This document shows, piece after piece, positions 61,704-64,000 of a stretch of DNA of 64,000 bases. Origin of the DNA: Cernens ardua (GTDB lineage Bacteria > Pseudomonadota > Gammaproteobacteria > Pseudomonadales > Halomonadaceae); NCBI RefSeq assembly GCF_051251085.1, contig NZ_JBPCZH010000002.1:248001-312000 (forward strand), in the 5' to 3' direction. The notes beneath the pieces were generated by a model. It searched no databases. It was given only the letters and a program-made list of their open reading frames with translations, and was not told the origin of the DNA. Every line of letters begins with the position of its first letter. The first letter of the stretch is position 1. The translations under genes and the position numbers were made by a program.

Positions 61704-62303
61704 ATGACAACTTATCAGCACGTTTCCACACAAAATTTCCTGACGCCTTATGCAGAAAAGGATAGCTCATATCTCCAGTCGCTCTCTTTATCTTTACTGC
61801 AAAACGCGGTTGAAGAGCAGGTAGAGCGATGTATGCAGCATGCGAAGACATTCTTTCCGACGTTACCCTCTCCATCTGTGTGGTTCGACTTACGCGGCAA
61901 GAGTGCCGGTCAGGCACACTTCGGTCGAAAAGGATTGCGCTTCAATATCATTTTGCTGCAACAGCACCCTCTGATTTTTCTGAATCAAGTGGTACCCCAT
62001 GAAGTAGCGCACTGGGTCGTTCAGTATGGAATCTCACCTCGCGTTGCTCCCCATGGAAAAGAGTGGCGTTATATGATGACGCATCTTTTTGGCATACCCG
62101 CCGATGTAACACACCGTATGGATGTTTCCCGCGCCAGTCCATCGCCGTTTCTCTATCAGTGTCAATGTCGTGATGAGCATGGGCAGTTAGTCATGCATGC
62201 CTTTACTACAAGGCGCCATAATATGGTTGGAAAAGGGCGACGCTATGTGTGTAAGCGTTGTCGCTCAGAACTGGTCTTTTATAAACATGCACCTGCACCC
62301 TGA
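61704..62303 (+). CDS. sprT: SprT-family zinc-dependent protein
   Basis: A 199-residue SprT/YggI-type protein. The HExxH site is HEVAHW in QVVPHEVAHWVVQYG with a later His (APHGKEW), and the C-terminal zinc ribbon is C-x-C ... CKRCRSELVFYKH. SprT is a putative metalloprotease-like protein of unknown role in bacteria, resembling eukaryotic Spartan. The ATG at 61704 is the only obvious start; no strong ribosome site precedes it. It stands alone, divergent from the UPF0149 gene. Confidence 0.88.
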   Translation: MTTYQHVSTQNFLTPYAEKDSSYLQSLSLSLLQNAVEEQVERCMQHAKTFFPTLPSPSVWFDLRGKSAGQAHFGRKGLRFNIILLQQHPLIFLNQVVPHEVAHWVVQYGISPRVAPHGKEWRYMMTHLFGIPADVTHRMDVSRASPSPFLYQCQCRDEHGQLVMHAFTTRRHNMVGKGRRYVCKRCRSELVFYKHAPAP

Positions 62304-62766
62304 ATATGCTTCGTGATTATCAACCAGTGTTATCAGGTGAAATATTGTATTACCGGGGGGCTTGCTCGTTATCTTCATTTACGAGTAAAGTCCTATGGCG
62401 AATTTTTTCAGATGAGTTACCGTGGCAAAAGTGGGAACCATGTTTCCGAAGGTGGTCTCATTCTGATAATAAAATCTGGCTCTATGTTTTTTGTTCCCAA
62501 CGTTATATGTTAGTGAGCATGGCCTTTTGGTCGGAGTGATTCATCATCATTGGCGTAGGCTTTGCCTAACGGATAAAACGTATAAGGCCGGTATCGCTAT
62601 ATAGCGAAATTATAAATTATATGCATGGCGTTTATATTGATAAGTCGGTATTTCCAACTGGATCAATGCCGCTTGAAACGTCACTATAGCGTTATGATGT
62701 TATCAACAGCGATTTCGCATGAGCTGCGTAATCGCCATATTCTCATGCGTGTTGGGAGAGAGCTTT
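62304..62766. other. Intergenic region with palindrome, before the response regulator
   Basis: No gene recognised; several short open frames have no family look. It contains a perfect 14-bp palindrome (listed separately) and a small TAGGC/GCCTA hairpin (62556-62568). Confidence 0.45.
62594..62607. promoter_or_regulatory. 14-bp perfect palindrome TCGCTATATAGCGA
   Basis: Both halves match at every base with no spacer. It lies 160 bases before the response regulator gene, near AT-rich sequence that could include its promoter, so it is a candidate operator. Confidence 0.55.
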
Positions 62767-63432
62767 ATGGTCTTGGCGCAAAAGTTTATTGTCGCAGACG
62801 ATCACCCGCTATTTCGTGCAGCGTTGACCCAGGCCCTGGGGAATGTTGTGGAGAAAGCCGAAATTGTTGAGGCCGATACGATGGACGCGACAATGGCCGC
62901 CGTTCATCAGCATGTTGATGCAGATCTTATTCTGCTGGACCTGCATATGCCGGGCGCTCATGGTTATTCGGGGTTGATTCAGCTGCGTGGACAGGTGCCG
63001 GACATTCCCGTCGTTGTGGTTTCCGGGAGTGAAGAGCCTCATGTGGTACGTCGGGCGCTGGATTACGGTGCCTCTGGTTTTATTCCCAAATCATCTTCCC
63101 TTGAAACGATCAGTGAAGCCGTTCGTGCTGTGTTACAAGGTGAAGTTTGGTTACCTACAGGCTTGGCTGAAGCCCTGGGTGAAGCAGATGAGGAAGACGC
63201 TCGTTTTGCCGAGGCTATTGCGTCGCTGACGCCTCAGCAGTTCCGAGTATTGAACATGTTGAATGAAGGGCTGCTGAACAAGCAGATTGCCTATGACTTG
63301 AATGTGTCTGAAGCGACCATCAAAGCGCATGTGACGGCCATTTTGCGTAAACTGGGTGTGCACTCGCGTACACAGGCCGTTATCGCTGCTCAACGTCTTG
63401 AAATTGAGCCACCCAAGGTTGAAGACATTTAA
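62767..63432 (+). CDS. NarL/LuxR-type response regulator
   Basis: A 221-residue two-component regulator with an N-terminal receiver domain (acidic pair D11-D12 in VADDHPLFRAAL, phospho-Asp D58 in LILLDLHMPG, and Lys in GFIPKSSS) and a C-terminal LuxR helix-turn-helix (LTPQQFRVLNMLNEGLLNKQIAYDLNVSEATIKAHVTAILRKLGV). It resembles the ErdR/AgmR group controlling C2 and C3 oxidation in pseudomonads. The convergent neighbour is a hybrid kinase fragment, a probable partner. The ATG at 62767 follows GGGAGAG; the frame starts further upstream at 62719. Confidence 0.92.
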   Translation: MVLAQKFIVADDHPLFRAALTQALGNVVEKAEIVEADTMDATMAAVHQHVDADLILLDLHMPGAHGYSGLIQLRGQVPDIPVVVVSGSEEPHVVRRALDYGASGFIPKSSSLETISEAVRAVLQGEVWLPTGLAEALGEADEEDARFAEAIASLTPQQFRVLNMLNEGLLNKQIAYDLNVSEATIKAHVTAILRKLGVHSRTQAVIAAQRLEIEPPKVEDI

Positions 63433-63517
63433 AGCTTGTTCAAGGTGCCTTTAGTGAGAACGGCACTCGTATTACAACGATGATCATTGTGGCCCCATGG
63501 CGGGGTTTTCCGTCCGC

Positions 63518-63552
63518 AAAAGGCATGCTCACCTGGCATGCCTTTTTCTTTT
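63518..63552. terminator. Bidirectional terminator between response regulator and hybrid kinase
   Basis: GGCATGC (63522-63528) and GCATGCC (63536-63542), 7-base loop, with AAAA before and TTTTT after, and an outer CCGCAAAA/TTTTGCGG pairing across the whole. It can end both converging genes. Confidence 0.9.
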
Positions 63553-63576
63553 TTGCGGCTTTAGTGAGCAGGATGA

Positions 63577-64000
63577 CTACTGCCTGAATCTTCTCGCATT
63601 CCGTTTTGCTTGCAGCAGGCGAGTGAGCAGGGCGCGTAACGACGCCGGACGCAGGGGTTTATTCAGCAAATGGTAGCCGGCCCGGCGCACTAGATCAGCA
63701 ACTTCCTCTGTTCTATCGGCTGTAACCACGATACCCGGGACTTCTTCCCGAATCTGTTCATTAATCGCTTCAAGCGCCATCAGGCCGGTAATTTCATTGT
63801 CGAGATGGTAATCCGCCAAAATGGCATCCGGTACACCATCCAGATTACGTAATACTGACTTCGCCCCGCCAATGGTTGTCGCCGTATAGACCTCGCATTC
63901 CCATCCCTCCAGAATGGCTCGCATACCTTCCAGTGTCAGTGTTTCATTATCAATACAAAGAATACGCGTTCCCTTGAGTTTATTTCCCGCCATGGCCCGC
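63577..64000 (-). CDS. C-terminal receiver domain of a hybrid sensor kinase (5' part off the window)
   Basis: The visible 138-residue piece is a receiver domain: acidic pocket with Asp in LCIDNE near residue 15 and the phospho-Asp in AILADYHLDN, plus TADRTEE and NKPLRPASLRALL. The frame continues without a stop past the first Met to the right edge (codons for R-A precede it), and this type of REC domain with RILCIDNE is usually the last domain of PAS-containing hybrid kinases such as NahK/ErcS', so it is likely the end of a larger gene. Its neighbour, the ErdR-like regulator, fits this. Confidence 0.85.
   Translation of the reverse strand, partial: RAMAGNKLKGTRILCIDNETLTLEGMRAILEGWECEVYTATTIGGAKSVLRNLDGVPDAILADYHLDNEITGLMALEAINEQIREEVPGIVVTADRTEEVADLVRRAGYHLLNKPLRPASLRALLTRLLQAKRNARRFRQ

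Noticed and set aside
62306..62539. 77-codon frame between sprT and the response regulator
   Set aside because: No family features, and its start overlaps no clear ribosome site; left as intergenic.

Overview
The window looks like a chromosomal stretch of a gammaproteobacterium, most likely a Halomonadaceae-type organism (Zymobacter/Carnimonas/Kushneria relatives are my guess). The reasons are the gammaproteobacterial forms of hemB, purL, radD, scpAB-rluB, dapA-bamC-purC, aceEF, rsmJ, trmO, trhO and SprT, together with mqo. Placement to genus is inference; no rRNA is present. No phage, insertion sequence, integrase or CRISPR array was seen. Almost all of the sequence is housekeeping, with a few accessory loci embedded in it.

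Layout. 1-3.4 kb: two tandem BacA/YddA-type ABC transporters (the first cut by the left edge) and a DksA/TraR-type zinc finger. 3.6-8.8 kb: hemB, an aldo/keto reductase, speE, two GNAT acetyltransferases and a thioesterase. 9.1-13.5 kb: the complete lower mevalonate pathway (mvaK1-mvaD-mvaK2-fni), very unusual for a gammaproteobacterium and in the gene order of Gram-positive cocci. 14.3-17.6 kb: trhO, a YbaK-type editing protein and cardiolipin synthase. 17.6-20.8 kb: a three-gene envelope glycosylation cassette (LAB_N protein, GT2, GT39/ArnT-like). 21-25.5 kb: mqo with a long disordered tail, nadE, tadA and a divergent ubiC. 25.7-33.5 kb: purL, a DUF2268 metalloprotease, radD and a nitroreductase. 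33.7-38.4 kb: a LysR regulator, scpA-scpB-rluB and three identical tRNA-Lys(UUU) genes with a strong promoter and terminator. 38.4-44.7 kb: a lipopolysaccharide-kinase-like protein, a TusA-family protein, bcp, then dapA-bamC(short)-MBL-purC and trmO. 45-49 kb: a membrane protein, an isochorismatase-family hydrolase translationally coupled to a GlxA-type AraC regulator, ddlA and a GST. 50-55 kb: aceE-aceF (three lipoyl domains), separated by a large inverted repeat. 55.4-57.5 kb: adk-tsaB-rsmJ. 57.8-64 kb: a repeat-rich basic exported protein followed by three hairpins, a TonB receptor, a UPF0149 protein, SprT, a LuxR-type response regulator, and the C-terminus of a hybrid kinase at the right edge.

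How the genes fit together. The mevalonate cluster makes IPP/DMAPP from mevalonate; the upstream HMG-CoA genes must lie elsewhere. Cls, the LAB_N/GT2/GT39 cassette, the BacA-like transporters, ddlA and the Kdo-kinase-like gene all concern the envelope. HemB, NadE, PurL, PurC, DapA, SpeE, Mqo and AceEF are core metabolism. TadA, TrhO, TrmO, TsaB, RsmJ, RluB and the tRNA genes form a scattered RNA-modification set. The best candidates for something new are the mevalonate operon in this background, the 157-residue tail on Mqo, the SHARSTEK-repeat exported protein with its triple-hairpin 3' region, and the one-domain BamC.
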